Positions 8,198 to 17,634 of a stretch of DNA of 64,000 nt are shown here, piece after piece. Position 1 is the stretch's first letter. Every line of letters starts with the position of its first letter. A model generated the notes under the pieces. The model did no database searches, was not told the DNA's origin, and saw only the letters and a list, made by a program, of their open reading frames with translations. This DNA comes from Antarcticirhabdus aurantiaca (GTDB lineage Bacteria; Pseudomonadota; Alphaproteobacteria; Rhizobiales; Rhizobiaceae): the NCBI RefSeq assembly GCF_009765365.1, contig NZ_VTOM01000028.1, forward strand, positions 1-64,000, written 5' to 3'. A program made the translations under genes and the position numbers.

Positions 8198-8226
8198 GTG
8201 AAATCCGCCGCGCGACGTGTTATATC
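8198..8226 (+). promoter_or_regulatory. Probable extended -10 promoter of infC
   Basis: TGTTATATC (8218-8226) is an extended -10 box (TG, one base, TATATC). The weak -35 candidate GTGAAA (8198-8203) is 17 bases before TATATC. Transcription from here would give an infC leader of about 145 bases, long enough for regulatory structure. Confidence 0.45.
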
Positions 8227-8361
8227 TGAAGCGGGTGGTCGCCGGACCTCGCCGCATTTGCGGAGTGTCCCAGCGTCATCCCGGGAACTTCGTTCCGGCG
8301 TCGAGCGTCTGTCTCGTGCCGGCTGACGGTGACCGGGACCCGGCCGTCCGAGGGATTTTAC

Positions 8362-8378
8362 AGGAGAGAACGACCATT
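8362..8378 (+). promoter_or_regulatory. infC: Shine-Dalgarno and ATT start codon of infC
   Basis: AGGAGAG (8362-8368) stands seven bases before ATT (8376-8378). No ATG, GTG or TTG in the frame fits the start of IF-3 similarity. IF-3 rejects AUU starts, so this codon provides the classical feedback control of IF-3 synthesis. Confidence 0.85.
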
Positions 8379-8915
8379 CGCAGACCATTTCGCGCGCCGC
8401 CGGTCCAGAAGGAAGGACCGCGCTCCAACCGGGAAATTCGCGTTCCGGCGATCCAGCTCATCGATGCCGAGGGGCAGAATCGCGGGCAGGTGCCGACGCC
8501 GGAGGCCCTGGCCATGGCGGAGGAGGCGGGACTCGATCTCGTCGAGATCGTCCCCAACGCCAATCCCCCGGTCTGCAAGATTCTCGACCTCGGCAAGCTG
8601 AAGTACGAGAACCAGAAAAAGGCCGCCGAGGCGCGCAAGCGCCAGAAGACCATCGAGGTCAAAGAGATCAAGATGCGTCCCAACATCGACGACCACGACT
8701 ACGAGACCAAGATGAAGGCGGTCCGCCGCTTCTTCGAGGAAGGCGACAAGGTCAAGGTCACGCTCCGCTTCCGCGGTCGCGAGATGGCGCACCAGGAACT
8801 CGGCATGCAGCTCCTGAATCGCGTGCGCGAAGAGACCGCCGACATGTCGAAGGTCGAGGCCGAGCCGAAGCTCGAAGGCCGTCAGATGATGATGGTGCTG
8901 GCGCCGCGCGCCTGA
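8376..8915 (+). CDS. infC: Translation initiation factor IF-3
   Basis: IF-3 binds the 30S subunit, prevents premature 50S joining and checks the start codon. The 179-residue protein begins at ATT with (I)RRPFRAPP, continues with [23 protein letters not shown] and [17 protein letters not shown] (N-domain and linker), and ends with [17 protein letters not shown] and [13 protein letters not shown] (C-domain). The frame stays open upstream to 8217, but that part has no similarity to IF-3. A strong terminator follows at 8977, so infC is transcribed separately from rpmI-rplT. Confidence 0.96.
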   Translation: MRRPFRAPPVQKEGPRSNREIRVPAIQLIDAEGQNRGQVPTPEALAMAEEAGLDLVEIVPNANPPVCKILDLGKLKYENQKKAAEARKRQKTIEVKEIKMRPNIDDHDYETKMKAVRRFFEEGDKVKVTLRFRGREMAHQELGMQLLNRVREETADMSKVEAEPKLEGRQMMMVLAPRA

Positions 8916-8976
8916 TGCCGGCCTGAGGGCCTGCCGCCGCGGCTTCGCCTCCGAGGCCCTCTCGCGATGGAACAAC

Positions 8977-9005
8977 AAAAAGGCGGCCTTGCGGGCCGCC
9001 TTTTT
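8977..9005 (+). terminator. Rho-independent terminator after infC
   Basis: GGCGGCC (8982-8988) and GGCCGCC (8994-9000) form the stem, extended by AAAAA on the left and TTTTT (9001-9005) on the right. It works for infC and, read from the other strand, also for the minus-strand gene ending at 9037. Confidence 0.92.
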
Positions 9006-9036
9006 CGTATCCGCCGACGGGCGGCGTCGGAGCCGG

Positions 9037-10032
9037 TCAGATGGCCGCGTCGAAGGCGTCGCCCGATTCGAAGCCGTCGACCGGCTCAGCTGCGGAGAGC
9101 ATCGCGTCGCCCGCCGCGACGGGTCTGCGCGCTGCGCGCACCGAACGCCGTCCCTCGTGGCCCGACAGGTCGGCAAGGGTCGCCATGCGGCCGGGCGAGT
9201 GGAAGGTCGCGATCAGCCGGTCGTCCGCCCGGCCGTCGCGGCGCAGGAAGGCCGTTTCCGCGTCGCGGCTGAGCGCTTCAAGGCGAATCGTCAGGCGCTC
9301 GCTCGACCAGGGCTGGCCGATGTCGAGGCTGGTGCGCGCGCCCGGGTTCTCGAGGATGCGCTCCACCGCCCGCTGCAGGCGCTCGTCGCCCGCCTTGGTT
9401 GCCGGACGCAGCCGGCCCGAGCGCCCCATCGGCCCGAAGAGCCCTCGCACCGCGAACAGGTCGTCGGCGATGATGTTGGCGACCACGGGCCGAAGGCAGG
9501 TCGTGATCAGGGCGACGCCGAAGGGCGCCTTGTCCCAGCAGCGCCGGATCGCCCCCATGTCGCCGAGCCCGGCGCCGACGACGTTCCGGCAGGCCGCGAA
9601 GCTGTCGCGGATGATCGGCGCGAACCGCGCGAGGAGGGCCGCGAGCGGCGCTTCGAGCCCCGGCGCCTCGGCCTCCGGAAGGTGCACGGCGATCGTCCAG
9701 AGCCGGTTCGCCTCGCGGTGGATCACGAGGCCCGCCCCGCCGCAGCGCCCGTCGGGCATCTCGCCCCAGGCGAGCGCCTGCGCCTCGGCGATCTCGCGGA
9801 GCCGGAAGACCGTCCCGCTCGCCACGTCGTCCAGGCTGCGCCGGCCGAGCGCCCAGGCGGGCGTGTCCATCGCGGTGCGGTCGAGATCGACGGCCCTGAG
9901 GGCCGCGGCTCCGCCGGGGAACATCTCGTCGAGGCGCTTCAGCACCGAGCGCCACTCGGACGGCCAGACGGACGCCCGCACGAGGCTGGCCTCGAGGAGA
10001 TCCGCGCGGGCGGGAAAGCGATGTACGGCCAT
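9037..10032 (-). CDS. PAS-like regulator domain protein lacking a C-terminal HTH
   Basis: The 331-residue protein is not firmly recognised. Its layout recalls the large group of alphaproteobacterial LuxR-type regulators: an N-terminal helical part, a middle stretch (about residues 60-160) and a PAS-like segment APFGVALITTCLRPVVANII followed by RLRPATKAGDERLQRAVERI. In that group a LuxR helix-turn-helix follows at the C-terminus. Here the last 60 residues (after TFHSPGRMATLADL) show no such motif. The gene lies antisense between infC and rpmI, which are normally neighbours. It could be a regulator that lost its DNA-binding domain or a protein-binding sensor. Family assignment is an inference. 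Confidence 0.55.
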   Translation of the reverse strand: MAVHRFPARADLLEASLVRASVWPSEWRSVLKRLDEMFPGGAAALRAVDLDRTAMDTPAWALGRRSLDDVASGTVFRLREIAEAQALAWGEMPDGRCGGAGLVIHREANRLWTIAVHLPEAEAPGLEAPLAALLARFAPIIRDSFAACRNVVGAGLGDMGAIRRCWDKAPFGVALITTCLRPVVANIIADDLFAVRGLFGPMGRSGRLRPATKAGDERLQRAVERILENPGARTSLDIGQPWSSERLTIRLEALSRDAETAFLRRDGRADDRLIATFHSPGRMATLADLSGHEGRRSVRAARRPVAAGDAMLSAAEPVDGFESGDAFDAAI

Positions 10033-10097
10033 GAGGAATCCTTAACGCGCCGTCGGGCACGCCTCCCCGATAGTCTCGGCTGTGACGGAGGGCTTTA

Positions 10098-10113
10098 TTG
10101 ACCAGTCAGTCAA
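10098..10113. promoter_or_regulatory. TetR-type operator-like dyad
   Basis: TTGACCAGTCAGTCAA is an almost perfect palindrome with TTGAC and GTCAA ends, the shape of many TetR-family operators. It lies 66 bases upstream of the start of the minus-strand PAS-like gene (start 10032) and also upstream of the rpmI promoter. No TetR gene is in the window. Confidence 0.4.
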
Positions 10114-10238
10114 CTCGGCCGGTTTCAGCTATGTAAGAAGTCCATTGTTTCGACAAGATTGCGCCGAGCATTTCCTAAGGGTTGCGGAACGTTTCGCGGG
10201 CCTGCGGGGCCGGAAGCCGCCTCGCACGGGGTGCGCCC

Positions 10239-10267
10239 TTGCCATCCTTGGCCCGGCGGGATATAGG
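10239..10267 (+). promoter_or_regulatory. Probable promoter of rpmI-rplT
   Basis: TTGCCA (10239-10244), a 17-base spacer and TATAGG (10262-10267) form a good housekeeping promoter. It leaves a leader of about 145 bases before rpmI, where ribosomal-protein autoregulation commonly acts. The rest of 10033-10420 shows no gene. Confidence 0.6.
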
Positions 10268-10420
10268 CCCCTCGTTCGAAGCGGGTCGGCCGGCAGGGCA
10301 TGCCGTGCCGATTCTGAATTGCTGCCGCGAGCATCCCTTCTCATCAAAGGGTTCGGCCAGGGTCCGGTTCGTTCCGGGCCGGGCTTCAGGCGTCGCGGCG
10401 TTCCTCGCATGGAGAGCCAA

Positions 10421-10621
10421 ATGCCCAAGATGAAGACCAAGTCGAGCGCCAAGAAGCGCTTCAAGATGACGGCGACGGGCAAGGTCAAGGCCCAGGCCGC
10501 CGGCAAGCGCCACGGCATGATCAAGCGTTCCAACGACTTCATCCGCAACGCGCGCGGAACGATGGTGCTGTCCGAGCCGGACGCGCGCATCGTGAAGACC
10601 TACATGCCCTACGATCGCTGA
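10421..10621 (+). CDS. rpmI: 50S ribosomal protein L35
   Basis: The 66-residue basic protein [20 protein letters not shown]... is L35. [12 protein letters not shown] and [15 protein letters not shown] are diagnostic, and length is normal. The upstream open frame to 10082 has no similarity; ATG 10421 is preceded by GGAGAG (10411-10416). The gene is followed after 43 bases by rplT, with which it forms an operon. Confidence 0.97.
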   Translation: MPKMKTKSSAKKRFKMTATGKVKAQAAGKRHGMIKRSNDFIRNARGTMVLSEPDARIVKTYMPYDR

Positions 10622-10664
10622 TCGTCAGAGCCCCACGTCTTTATAAGTTTCAGGAGCATCGATC

Positions 10665-11084
10665 ATGGCACGCGTGAAGCGGGGCGTTACGTCCCACGCC
10701 AAGCACAAGAAGACGCTGAAGGCCGCCAAGGGCTTCTACGGCCGTCGCAAGAACACGATCCGCGCGGCGAAGGCCGCCGTCGACCGCGCCAAGCAGTTCG
10801 CCACGCGCGACCGCCGCGTGAAGAAGCGGAACTTCCGGGCCCTCTGGATCCAGCGCATCAACGCCGCCGTGCGCGAGCACGGCCTGACCTATGGCCGCTT
10901 CATCGACGGCCTGAACAAGGCCGGCATCGAGGTGGACCGCAAGGTTCTCTCCGACATCGCCATCCACGAGCCGGAGGCCTTCGCGGCGCTCTGCGAGAAG
11001 TCCAAGGACGCGCTCGCCTACATCAAGGACGGGCAGTTTCCGGGATCCTACGAGCGGGCGGTGGGCGAGAAGCGCGCCGCCTGA
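10665..11084 (+). CDS. rplT: 50S ribosomal protein L20
   Basis: L20 binds 23S rRNA early in 50S assembly and in many bacteria represses its own operon. The 139-residue protein has the conserved start [16 protein letters not shown], the rRNA-binding [14 protein letters not shown], and [17 protein letters not shown]. It is slightly longer at the C-terminus than E. coli L20, ending in a basic AVGEKRAA. It is second in the rpmI-rplT operon and is followed by a strong terminator. Confidence 0.97.
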   Translation: MARVKRGVTSHAKHKKTLKAAKGFYGRRKNTIRAAKAAVDRAKQFATRDRRVKKRNFRALWIQRINAAVREHGLTYGRFIDGLNKAGIEVDRKVLSDIAIHEPEAFAALCEKSKDALAYIKDGQFPGSYERAVGEKRAA

Positions 11085-11124
11085 GCGGCGACACGCTTGC
11101 CTCATCGGCCAAAACGATGAAGAC

Positions 11125-11159
11125 AGGCCCGCGCCGCCGGAAGGTGGCGCGGGCCTTTT
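11125..11159 (+). terminator. Rho-independent terminator after rplT
   Basis: AGGCCCGCGCCGCC (11125-11138) and GGTGGCGCGGGCCT (11143-11156) pair over 14 bp with one G-T wobble around a GGAA loop, followed by TTT. It separates rpmI-rplT from pheS, although some read-through is likely since pheS starts soon after. Confidence 0.85.
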
Positions 11160-11195
11160 CGCATTCGCACGACATCAGGACGGAGACGACACGCC

Positions 11196-12278
11196 GTGAC
11201 CGAGGCTGCCAACCTTGAAGCCGAACTCATCGAGGCCGTGCGCGCCGCGCCCGACGAGGCGGCGCTGGAAGCGATCCGCGTCGCCGAGCTCGGCAAGAAG
11301 GGCCGCATCTCCGAGCTCCTGAAGGGCCTGGGTCGCATGACGCCCGAGGAGCGCCGCGAGGAGGGCCCGCGCCTCAATGGGTTGCGCGATGCCGTGCAGG
11401 GCGCGATCCAGGAGCGCCGCGAGGTTCTGGCCGAGGCCGCCACGACCGCGCGCCTCGCCGCCGAGCGCCTCGACGTGACGCTTCCCCTGCGCGCCTCGCC
11501 GCTGTCGCGCGGACGCATCCATCCGATCAGCCAGGTCGTCGACGAGATCACCGCGATCTTCGCCGACATGGGCTTCCGCATCGCGGAAGGACCGGACATC
11601 GAGACGGACCGCTACAACTTCACCGCCCTGAACTTCCCCGAAGGCCACCCGGCCCGCGAGATGCACGACACCTTCTTCCTGAAGGCGAACGCGGCCGGCG
11701 AGAGGAAGCTCCTGCGCACCCACACCTCCCCGGTGCAGATCCGCACCATGGAGGCGATGAAGCCGCCGATCCGCATCGTCATCCCCGGCAAGACCTACCG
11801 CCAGGATTCGGACGCGACCCACACGCCGATGTTCCATCAGGTGGAAGGGCTGGTGGTCGACAGGACGGCCAACATCGCCAACATGAAGTGGGTGCTGGAG
11901 GAGTTCTGCAAGGCCTTCTTCGAGGTGCCCTCGCTCAACATGCGGTTCCGCCCGAGCTTCTTCCCCTTCACCGAGCCGTCCATGGAGGTTGACATCCAGT
12001 GCGACCGATCGGGCTCCGAGGTCCGCTTCGGCCAGGGCACGGACTGGATGGAGATCCTCGGCTGCGGCATGGTCCATCCCAACGTCCTGCGCGGCGTCGG
12101 CCTCGATCCGGACGAGTACCAGGGCTTCGCCTGGGGCATGGGCATCGACCGCATCGCCATGCTCAAATACGGCATGCCGGACCTTCGCGCCTTCTTCGAC
12201 GCGGACGTGCGCTGGCTGGAGCATTACGGCTTCCGCCCGCTCGACATGCCGACGCTGTTCGGTGGGCTCAGCACCTGA
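11196..12278 (+). CDS. pheS: Phenylalanyl-tRNA synthetase alpha subunit
   Basis: PheS is the catalytic subunit of the alpha2-beta2 enzyme that charges tRNA-Phe. The 360-residue protein has the N-terminal coiled coil (about 1-90), class II motif 1 around [19 protein letters not shown], motif 2 at [19 protein letters not shown] and motif 3 at [17 protein letters not shown]. The start is GTG at 11196. Residues [13 protein letters not shown] line the substrate site. It precedes pheT but is separated from it by a membrane protein gene. Confidence 0.97.
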   Translation: MTEAANLEAELIEAVRAAPDEAALEAIRVAELGKKGRISELLKGLGRMTPEERREEGPRLNGLRDAVQGAIQERREVLAEAATTARLAAERLDVTLPLRASPLSRGRIHPISQVVDEITAIFADMGFRIAEGPDIETDRYNFTALNFPEGHPAREMHDTFFLKANAAGERKLLRTHTSPVQIRTMEAMKPPIRIVIPGKTYRQDSDATHTPMFHQVEGLVVDRTANIANMKWVLEEFCKAFFEVPSLNMRFRPSFFPFTEPSMEVDIQCDRSGSEVRFGQGTDWMEILGCGMVHPNVLRGVGLDPDEYQGFAWGMGIDRIAMLKYGMPDLRAFFDADVRWLEHYGFRPLDMPTLFGGLST

Positions 12279-12379
12279 CGCGACGACACAAGGGCGGCGC
12301 GCTCGCCTCGTCCGCGAACCAGCACGCCGCCCGGCCGTTCGGGAACGAGATCCAGTTTCACCAGGAAGGCGCCACCGAC

Positions 12380-12781
12380 ATGACAGCCCGCATGACCGTT
12401 CTCGAGATCGTCGCAGTCCTCGCCGGTGCCGTCATCGGCACGCTGGTGCTCGATTTCGCGACCTGGCTCCTCGCCGACGGCACCTTCCTGTCGCACTTCG
12501 CCTCGCCCGCCTGGCTCGTGCTGGCGCTCGTCACCGTCGCGCTCTACGCGCTGCTCTACCACAAGCTCCCGGCGACGCCGGCCGTTCTCGGCTCGTTCTT
12601 CATCGGCATCCTCGTGCCGAGCGTGATCGTGAAGCTCGGCTTCGACTCGGTTCTGTCCTGGTCGACGCTCTTCATGCTCCACGCGATCTTCTCGCTCGCG
12701 AGTCTTGCCACCTACCGCTTCGTCCACGCCAACGCCGCCGTCCGCAAGGCCGTCGGCGAGGCCACCGACGCTTCGCGCTGA
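12380..12781 (+). CDS. Four-helix membrane protein between pheS and pheT
   Basis: The 133-residue protein is hydrophobic with four predicted helices: [57 protein letters not shown] and [19 protein letters not shown]. It has no recognised catalytic motif. CAGGAAGG precedes the ATG at 12380. It lies 101 bases after pheS and 32 bases before pheT on the same strand, so it is probably co-transcribed. The frame shows the usual GC bias of real genes here. Its job is unknown; presence of an unrelated gene inside pheST suggests an insertion in this lineage. Confidence 0.8.
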   Translation: MTARMTVLEIVAVLAGAVIGTLVLDFATWLLADGTFLSHFASPAWLVLALVTVALYALLYHKLPATPAVLGSFFIGILVPSVIVKLGFDSVLSWSTLFMLHAIFSLASLATYRFVHANAAVRKAVGEATDASR

Positions 12782-12813
12782 TCCCTCAGACCTCTTCCAA
12801 ACGCACGGTTCCC

Positions 12814-15234
12814 ATGAAGTTCACCCTGTCCTGGCTGAAGGATCACCTCGACACCGACGCCTCGCTCGCGCAGATCGTCGAGCGGCTGACGGCGATCGGC
12901 CTCGAGGTCGAGCACGTCGACGACAAGGCCGCGCTCGCTCCCTTCCGCATCGCCCGCGTCCTCACCGCCGAGAAGCACCCCGACGCCGACAAGCTGCAGA
13001 AGCTGACCGTCGATGCCGGCCCGGAGGTCAACGGCGGCAAGCCCGTCCAGGTCGTCTGCGGCGCGCCCAACGCCCGTGCCGGCCTCGTCGGCGTCCTCGG
13101 CCTGCCCGGCGCCTTCGTACCCGGCCTCGGCACCACGCTCACTGTGGGCAAGATCCGCGGCGTCGAGAGCTACGGCATGATGTGCTCGGAGCGCGAGCTG
13201 GAGCTCTCCGAGGAGCATAACGGCATCATCGACCTCGGCGAGATCGACGCTCCCGCCGGCATGTCCTTCGCCGACTGGGCAGGCCTCGCCGACCCCGTGA
13301 TCGAGATCAACCTGACGCCCAACCGCCCCGATGCGACGGGCGTCGCGGGCATCGCGCGCGACCTCGCGGCCTCGGGCCTCGGCACCCTCAAGACCCCGCC
13401 GGTCGCCGCGATCGAGGGGGAGGGCGACTGCCCGGTCGCCGTCGCGATCGAGAGCCCCGTCTGCCACCGCTTCGCGCTGCGCCGCGTCTCGGGCGTGACG
13501 AACGGCGCCTCGCCGGAGTGGATGCGCCGCCGCCTCCAGGCGATCGGCCTTCGCCCGATCAACGCCCTCGTCGACATCACCAACTACATCACCTTCGACC
13601 GCGGCCGGCCGCTCCACGTCTTCGACGCGAAGAAGGTCGCGGGCAACCTCGTGGTGCGCGGCGCCAGGGACGGCGAGACCATTCTCGCCCTCGATGGCCG
13701 CACGCACACGCTGCCCGAAGGCACCTGCGTCATCGCGGATGCGAACGGCGTGGAATCGATCGCCGGCATCATGGGCGGCGAGCATTCCGGCTGCGACGAG
13801 ACGACGACCGACGTCCTCATCGAATCGGCGCTCTGGGAGCCGCTGGCCATCGCGCGCACGGGCCGAACGCTCGGCATCATCACCGACGCGCGCTACCGCT
13901 TCGAGCGCGGCGTCGATCCCGCCTTCAACGAGCCCGGCCTCGACCTCGCGACGCGGCTCGTGCTCGACCTCTGCGGCGGCACGCCCAGCCGGGCGACGAT
14001 CGTGGGCGAGACGCCGGACACCCGCCGCGAGATCCGCCTGCCCTTCACCGAGGTGAAGCGCCTCACCGGCCTCGACGTTTCCGCCGACGAGCAGGTCGCG
14101 CTTCTCGGCCGCCTCGGCTTCGCCGTCACCCGTGAGGATGACGCCGCCACCGTCGTGCCGCCGACCTGGCGCCCGGACGTCGAGGGCAAGGCCGACCTCG
14201 TCGAGGAGGTCATGCGTCTCGTCGGCGTCGACAACATCGCGCCCCAGCCGCTGCCCTCCACGGGCTCGGTGAACGGCCGCATCCTCACGACGGCGCAGGT
14301 CCGCGACCGCCTCGCCAAGCGTACGCTCGCCGGGCGCGGCATGGTCGAGAGCGTGTCCTACTCCTTCATCCCCGAAGCCCACGCGAAGGCCTTCGGCGGC
14401 GGCGCCGAGGCGCTGCGCCTGGAGAACCCGATCTCGGCGGATCTCTCCGACATGCGTCCCTCGCTGCTGCCCGGCCTCGTCGCCGCGGCGCAGCGCAACG
14501 CCGCGCGGGGCTACGGCGACGTCGCGCTCTTCGAGGTCGCGGCCGTCTACCGCTCGGACGAGCCGGACGGCCAGATCCGCGTCGCCGGGGGCGTGCGCCG
14601 CGCGACCGCCGGCCATGCCGGTTCGGGACGCTCCTGGGACGCCAAGGGCGCGGCGCCCGTCGGCGTCTTCGACGCCAAGGCCGACGCGCTCGCCGTCCTC
14701 GACGCGCTCGGCGCGCCCGTGGCGAACCTCAACGTCGAGGCGGGCGCCAGCCCCTGGTACCATCCGGGCCGCTCGGGAACGATCAAGCTCGGACCCAAGA
14801 CCGTCCTCGCCGAGTTCGGCGAGTTCCATCCGAACGCGCTCAAGGTCCTCGACGCCTCCGGCCCCTATGCCGGCTTCGAGGTCTTCCTCGACGCCATCCC
14901 GGAAGGAAAGCGCAAGGCGACGCGCACCAAGCCGGTGCTCCAGCTTTCGCCCTTCCAGCCGGTGAAGCGCGACTTCGCCTTCGTGGTCGACGAGGCGACG
15001 GAGGCGCTGAAGATCGTGCGCGCGGCGGAAGGCGCCGACCGCAAGCTCGTCGGCGAGGTCCGCGTCTTCGACGTCTTCTCCGGCGCCGCCCTGGGCGAGG
15101 GCAAGAAGTCCGTCGCGGTCGAAGTGACGCTCAACCCGACCGACAAGACCCTCGCCGAGGCCGACCTCGAGGCGGTCTCGGGAAAAATCGTCGCGGCCGT
15201 CGCCAAGGCCACCGGCGGCACGCTGCGCACCTGA
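12814..15234 (+). CDS. pheT: Phenylalanyl-tRNA synthetase beta subunit
   Basis: PheT is the large subunit that provides editing of Tyr-tRNA-Phe and tRNA binding. The 806-residue protein starts [15 protein letters not shown], then has the OB-fold tRNA-binding domain (about 40-150), the B3/B4 editing domain (about 205-385), the B5 DNA-binding-like domain (about 410-480), the catalytic-like core, and the C-terminal anticodon-binding FDX-ACB domain ([14 protein letters not shown] to the end). Length is typical. The start at 12814 is the only Met that fits the family N-terminus. Confidence 0.97.
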   Translation: MKFTLSWLKDHLDTDASLAQIVERLTAIGLEVEHVDDKAALAPFRIARVLTAEKHPDADKLQKLTVDAGPEVNGGKPVQVVCGAPNARAGLVGVLGLPGAFVPGLGTTLTVGKIRGVESYGMMCSERELELSEEHNGIIDLGEIDAPAGMSFADWAGLADPVIEINLTPNRPDATGVAGIARDLAASGLGTLKTPPVAAIEGEGDCPVAVAIESPVCHRFALRRVSGVTNGASPEWMRRRLQAIGLRPINALVDITNYITFDRGRPLHVFDAKKVAGNLVVRGARDGETILALDGRTHTLPEGTCVIADANGVESIAGIMGGEHSGCDETTTDVLIESALWEPLAIARTGRTLGIITDARYRFERGVDPAFNEPGLDLATRLVLDLCGGTPSRATIVGETPDTRREIRLPFTEVKRLTGLDVSADEQVALLGRLGFAVTREDDAATVVPPTWRPDVEGKADLVEEVMRLVGVDNIAPQPLPSTGSVNGRILTTAQVRDRLAKRTLAGRGMVESVSYSFIPEAHAKAFGGGAEALRLENPISADLSDMRPSLLPGLVAAAQRNAARGYGDVALFEVAAVYRSDEPDGQIRVAGGVRRATAGHAGSGRSWDAKGAAPVGVFDAKADALAVLDALGAPVANLNVEAGASPWYHPGRSGTIKLGPKTVLAEFGEFHPNALKVLDASGPYAGFEVFLDAIPEGKRKATRTKPVLQLSPFQPVKRDFAFVVDEATEALKIVRAAEGADRKLVGEVRVFDVFSGAALGEGKKSVAVEVTLNPTDKTLAEADLEAVSGKIVAAVAKATGGTLRT

Positions 15235-15373
15235 TGCGGACCTAACCGCCACGATTCCGGCGGGTTCCAAGTCAACTCCTTCCCGTGCCTCGGGTTTTCG
15301 CCCCGGGGCGCGGCAAGCTCCGCGCGATGCCCGCCCCTTAGGCTGGCGCCGCGCACCGGCGAAGGAGAACGAG

Positions 15374-16447
15374 ATGCGGTTGAACCGGGCACGGACATCG
15401 ACGCGCCGCCTGGGCCTCTCCATGGCCCTGGCGGTCACGCTTCTCGACGCCTCCGGCGCGATCGCCGCGCCTGCCGCCAAGGACCTCTTCGGCGCGCAGC
15501 ACTCGGCCTCGGCGATGCCGACGGAGAGCATCGGCTTCTATTCCAAGGGGTGCCTCGCCGGCGGCGCGCAGCTGCCGACCGACGGGCCGACCTGGCAGGT
15601 CATGCGCCTGGAGCGCGACCGGCGCTACGGCCACCCCGCCATGATCGCGCTGCTCCAGCGCTTCGCCGCGGACGTCACGTCCAAGGACGGCTGGTCCGGC
15701 CTTCTCGTCGGCGACATCAGCCAAGCGCGGGGCGGCCCGATGGCCTTCGGCCACGCCTCGCACCAGATCGGCCTCGACGCCGACATCTGGCTGACCCCCA
15801 TGCCGAACCGCCGCCTGTCGCGCGAGGAGCGCGCCGACATGCCCTTCACCTCGGTGCTGAAGGACGGGACGACCAAGGTGGACGAGCGCAAGTGGTCGCC
15901 GACGATCTACCGGATCCTGCGCCGCGCCGCCTCCTACGGCGAGGTCGAGCGGATCTTCGTTCATCCGGGCATCAAGCGGAAGCTCTGCAGCACGGCGCCC
16001 GCGAGCGATCGCGCCTGGCTCTCCAAGGTGCGCCCGGCCTACGGCCACGACGCCCACTTCCACATCCGCATGAAGTGCCAGCCGGGCTCGCCCAACTGCG
16101 AGCCGCAGCGCGAGAACGCCGGCACGGACGATTGCGGCGCGCCGCTCGACTGGTGGTTCAACGTGGCGCTCAAGCCCGCGTCGCCGCCCAAGCCCGGCGC
16201 CAAGCCCCCGAAGCCGAAGCCGCCGATGACGCTCGCAGCCCTTCCCCGGGAGTGCCGGGTCGTTCTCGACGCTCCCGGCCGCACGCCGGACGGCGGCTCC
16301 GCGCCGGCCATGATCGCGGCGAGCCCGCCCATTGCGCCCGGCGCGCCGACCGCCGCGGGGTTCGCCCCCGATCCCGGCGGCGCCGGCAGCTTTCCGCCCC
16401 TGCCGCTGTCCGGCGTCCCGACGCCGAGCGAGCGGCCCTTCAACTGA
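15374..16447 (+). CDS. mepA: Penicillin-insensitive murein endopeptidase
   Basis: MepA is a periplasmic zinc endopeptidase that cuts D-Ala-meso-DAP cross-links in peptidoglycan. The 357-residue protein has a signal peptide (about 1-32). The LAS-type zinc site is visible: His130 and Asp137 in ASHQIGLDADIW and the later HDAHFHIRMKC. MGRPW-like MAFGHASH and the paired cysteines (CLAGG, CSTAP, CQPGSPNC, DDC) fit the family. A proline-rich tail of about 100 residues after WWFNVAL is longer than in E. coli and low in complexity. Confidence 0.93.
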   Translation: MRLNRARTSTRRLGLSMALAVTLLDASGAIAAPAAKDLFGAQHSASAMPTESIGFYSKGCLAGGAQLPTDGPTWQVMRLERDRRYGHPAMIALLQRFAADVTSKDGWSGLLVGDISQARGGPMAFGHASHQIGLDADIWLTPMPNRRLSREERADMPFTSVLKDGTTKVDERKWSPTIYRILRRAASYGEVERIFVHPGIKRKLCSTAPASDRAWLSKVRPAYGHDAHFHIRMKCQPGSPNCEPQRENAGTDDCGAPLDWWFNVALKPASPPKPGAKPPKPKPPMTLAALPRECRVVLDAPGRTPDGGSAPAMIAASPPIAPGAPTAAGFAPDPGGAGSFPPLPLSGVPTPSERPFN

Positions 16448-16562
16448 GGCGCCGCGATCGGTCCTGCCCGTCGAGGTGGCATCGCGCATCGTCGCTTTGC
16501 CTTCCCCGGCGCGATGAACTATGGGCAGAGCCGATCACGACAGCCGAGGCACCGGATCTCCC

Positions 16563-17591
16563 ATGTCCACGACGCGCGACGCCGCCGACGCCCTGAAGTT
16601 CCCCATTCTGATCGGCGATATCGGGGGGACCAACGCCCGCTTCGCGCTCCTGCTCGACGCCTTCGCGGAGCCGAAGACCTTTCCCGTGGTCCAGACCGCC
16701 GACTTCCCGACGCTCGACGCGGCGATCCAGACGGCCGTTCTCGACAAGACCTCGATCCAGCCGAAGTCCGCCGTGCTCGCGGTCGCCGGTCCCGTCGACG
16801 GCGACGAGATCGACCTCACCAATTCTCCCTGGGTGGTGCGCCCGCGCCAGCTGATTGCCGAGCTCGGCCTCGAGGACGTGATCGTCCTCAACGACTTCGA
16901 GGCGCAGGCCCTCGCCATCTCGTCGCTTCCCGAAAAGTCGCGCGAGGCGATCGGCGGCGGCGTGCCGCACGAGGGCGCCAGCCGCGCCGTGCTCGGCCCC
17001 GGCACCGGACTCGGCGTCGCGGGCCTCGTGCGCGCCCGCCGCATGTGGATCCCCGTGGCGGGCGAGGGCGGCCACATCGACCTCGGGCCGCGCACGGCCC
17101 GCGACATTGCCATCTGGCCGCACCTCAAGACCATCGAGGGCCGCGTGTCGGCCGAGCAGGTCCTGTGCGGCCGCGGCCTCGTCAACCTCTACGACGCGAT
17201 CTGCGCGGTGGAGAGCAAGGAGCCCGTCTTCACGACGCCGGCCGAGATCACCGAGGCCGCCATCAACAAGCGCGATGCGCAGGCGTCCGAGGCGGTGGAG
17301 CTCTTCGCGGTCTATCTCGGCCGCGTCGCCGGCGACATCGCCCTCGTCTTCATGGCGCGCGGCGGCGTCTTCATCGGCGGCGGCATCTTCCAGCGCATCA
17401 TCCCGATCCTGAAGGCCGCGACCATCCGCGAGGCCTTCGAGGACAAGGCGCCCCACCGCGCGCTTCTCGCCGAAATCCCGCTCTACGTCGTGACCGAGCC
17501 GCTGGCCGCGCTCGCGGGCCTCGCCACCTTCGCCCGTACCCCGCGCTTCTTCGGCCTGGAAACCACGGGCCGGCGCTGGACGGCCGCGTGA
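16563..17591 (+). CDS. glk: Glucokinase
   Basis: Glucokinase phosphorylates free glucose at C6 with ATP. The 342-residue protein is of the proteobacterial Glk family, not ROK. It shows the phosphate-binding [14 protein letters not shown] (about 17-30), NDFEAQALA with the catalytic Asp111, [14 protein letters not shown], and [15 protein letters not shown] 16563 is chosen; an upstream ATG at 16521 would add 14 unconserved residues. The order glk, ABC exporter, dapB, gpmA is recurrent in Hyphomicrobiales. Confidence 0.94.
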   Translation: MSTTRDAADALKFPILIGDIGGTNARFALLLDAFAEPKTFPVVQTADFPTLDAAIQTAVLDKTSIQPKSAVLAVAGPVDGDEIDLTNSPWVVRPRQLIAELGLEDVIVLNDFEAQALAISSLPEKSREAIGGGVPHEGASRAVLGPGTGLGVAGLVRARRMWIPVAGEGGHIDLGPRTARDIAIWPHLKTIEGRVSAEQVLCGRGLVNLYDAICAVESKEPVFTTPAEITEAAINKRDAQASEAVELFAVYLGRVAGDIALVFMARGGVFIGGGIFQRIIPILKAATIREAFEDKAPHRALLAEIPLYVVTEPLAALAGLATFARTPRFFGLETTGRRWTAA

Positions 17592-17634
17592 CGCGCGCCA
17601 TCTCAGCCACCCCTGATCCGGCGGGCCCGGCGCA

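Noticed and set aside
10421-15234. Horizontal transfer of the pheS-pheT interval
   Set aside because: Composition of pheS, the membrane protein and pheT is the same as that of the rest of the window.
12712-15531. 939-codon frame antisense to pheT
   Set aside because: Shadow frame caused by codon bias of pheT; no domains and improbable composition.
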